NCBI GenBank assembly: GCA_964017195.1
Contig: OZ024890.1
Coordinates: 18,413,201 to 18,477,200, forward strand
Length of the DNA stretch: 64,000 bases
Source of the DNA: Siderastrea radians
Taxonomy: Eukaryota > Cnidaria > Anthozoa > Scleractinia > Rhizangiidae
Direction: 5' to 3'
Position 1 is the stretch's first letter; each line of letters begins with the position of its first letter. This document shows, piece by piece, positions 63,190-64,000 of the stretch. Made by a program: the position numbers and the translations under genes. A model generated the notes under the pieces. The model saw only the letters and a program-made list of their open reading frames with translations, did not search any database and was not told the origin of the DNA.

Positions 63190-63670
63190 CAATTCTGCGG
63201 GTGATCCTACGACATCTGCCATTGATCGTCATCCCGGTGCTCTATTTGATCTTCCAAGTGTTTCGCTTCGAAACCTTCGTTATGTTTGCAATTATGATGG
63301 TTGAGTGCAGTGTATTCCATAACGAGACCACGATTGACTGTTACACCAGCACCACTTGTAGGTCCCCAGGGTGTGGTCCTTACTGCTGGAAGGGTATGTG
63401 GGTGGGATGTTCAACTGTGATCTGTATTATCTGGTTATTTGTCCTCTGTGTTCCAATCGTAAGCAAACACATTCGAGAAATTCGTCCCGCTTCCAACGCT
63501 TCTAACATGCGTTCTCTTGTTGTGAAACCCTACTTTTGGGCTCTTAAATTCACCGTCGCTATCGTTGTTGTCTACGACGCGATTGTTCCGTCCCAGGAGC
63601 ACGTGCGCGGCTCGGAGGAGGCGCAGGTTGAAGTTATTCTGTCCAATCTTCTCACAACAGCAGTTACAGT
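63190..63670 (+). pseudogene. Damaged paralogue of the membrane-protein gene
   Basis: From GTGATCC (about 63199) the frame matches exon 2 of 50751-53621 with the same hydrophobic N-terminus, 'CGPYCWKGMWVGC' and 'KHIREIRPASN'. The splice acceptor AG of the intact gene is CGG here, and the alignment ends at about 63670 where a transposon begins. Roughly the last 120 residues are missing. The two genes are a tandem pair ~10 kb apart. Confidence 0.75.
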
Positions 63671-64000
63671 CAAAGCTCTCCTTGCGACCACCCTCGTAAA
63701 CGACCAGCTCCAGTTACGACCAGCATTGTGAAAACCCGTTTGACTTGTCACTTAAACTCTGTAATGAAAAGCTGTCGTAAGCGACCACTCCTGTAAGCGA
63801 CCACGACCACTTTTGTGAATAACCAACGGGCCTTTTCCTTTGTTTTTAAGTTCTCGTAAGCGACCACTTGGTCAACATTTTAATAAAAGCACTCAATTCT
63901 TGTTCAAGTTTAGAGTAACACATAACACAAGTGCCAATGGTTCTTTGCCTGGTACCTACGCGGATCTCTTCTGTGATAGGCAATAAAAATCTATTCAACA
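63671..64000. mobile_element. CTCTCGTAAGCGACCAC repeat, right end of window
   Basis: TACAGTCAAAGCTCTCCTTG marks its start inside the paralogue. CGTAAGCGACCAC motifs recur to about 63865. The right end is beyond recognition or outside the window. Confidence 0.6.

Noticed and set aside
1..64000. tRNA or rRNA genes
   Set aside because: I looked for GGTTCGANTCC-type T-loop motifs with matching stems and for rRNA core motifs and found none that fit.

Overview
The window is eukaryotic, repeat-dense and AT-rich. I read it as an anthozoan cnidarian, probably a stony coral. That rests on recognised families of repeats (hairpin MITEs, L2/CR1/Jockey-like LINE 3' ends, a pogo/Tigger-like element) and on spliced host genes; no diagnostic host gene fixes the species. 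I see no bacterial operons, rRNA, tRNA or CRISPR.

Layout. 1-18.7 kb is mostly transposon debris: hairpin MITEs, a 3.1-kb inverted-repeat element (4203-7346), and a 3.9-kb segment present twice in direct orientation (about 9470-13324 and 14458-18310). 18722-43892 is one 25.2-kb Maverick/Polinton-type endogenous virus-like element. It has AG...CT termini, terminal inverted repeats of about 350-370 bp, a perfect 6-bp target duplication (GACATC), and it sits inside a LINE whose reading frame resumes on the other side. 43.9-46.0 kb is the rest of that LINE. 46-50.7 kb is repeats. 50.75-53.6 kb is a two-exon host gene for a multipass membrane protein, with a broken second copy at 63.2-63.7 kb. 53.7-63.0 kb is nested repeats and large inverted repeats.

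The Polinton-like element carries virion-type genes: an arginine-rich core-like protein, a basic 'KR' protein of invertebrate Polintons, a partner with one internal stop, a parvovirus-like phospholipase A2 domain protein, and two copies of a penton-like or minor-capsid-like family (one intact, one frameshifted). It also has a fragment of a protein-primed PolB exonuclease domain, two RING-finger genes fired from a shared CRE/TATA promoter, and a tandem series of small paralogous ORFs each preceded by a pyrimidine tract plus AG. A rightward cluster includes a SLOG-like (GGAxGID...GGTGW) Rossmann protein. No integrase, packaging ATPase, protease or double-jelly-roll capsid could be recognised. 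Later insertions sit inside it: a 7.0-kb TIR element with two further elements nested in it, a 3.0-kb hAT-like element, a hairpin element of about 0.7 kb and a short LINE. Without them the element is about 14 kb. Two viral genes regain frame across the sites when the hAT-like and 7-kb insertions are removed, which confirms the insertion boundaries.
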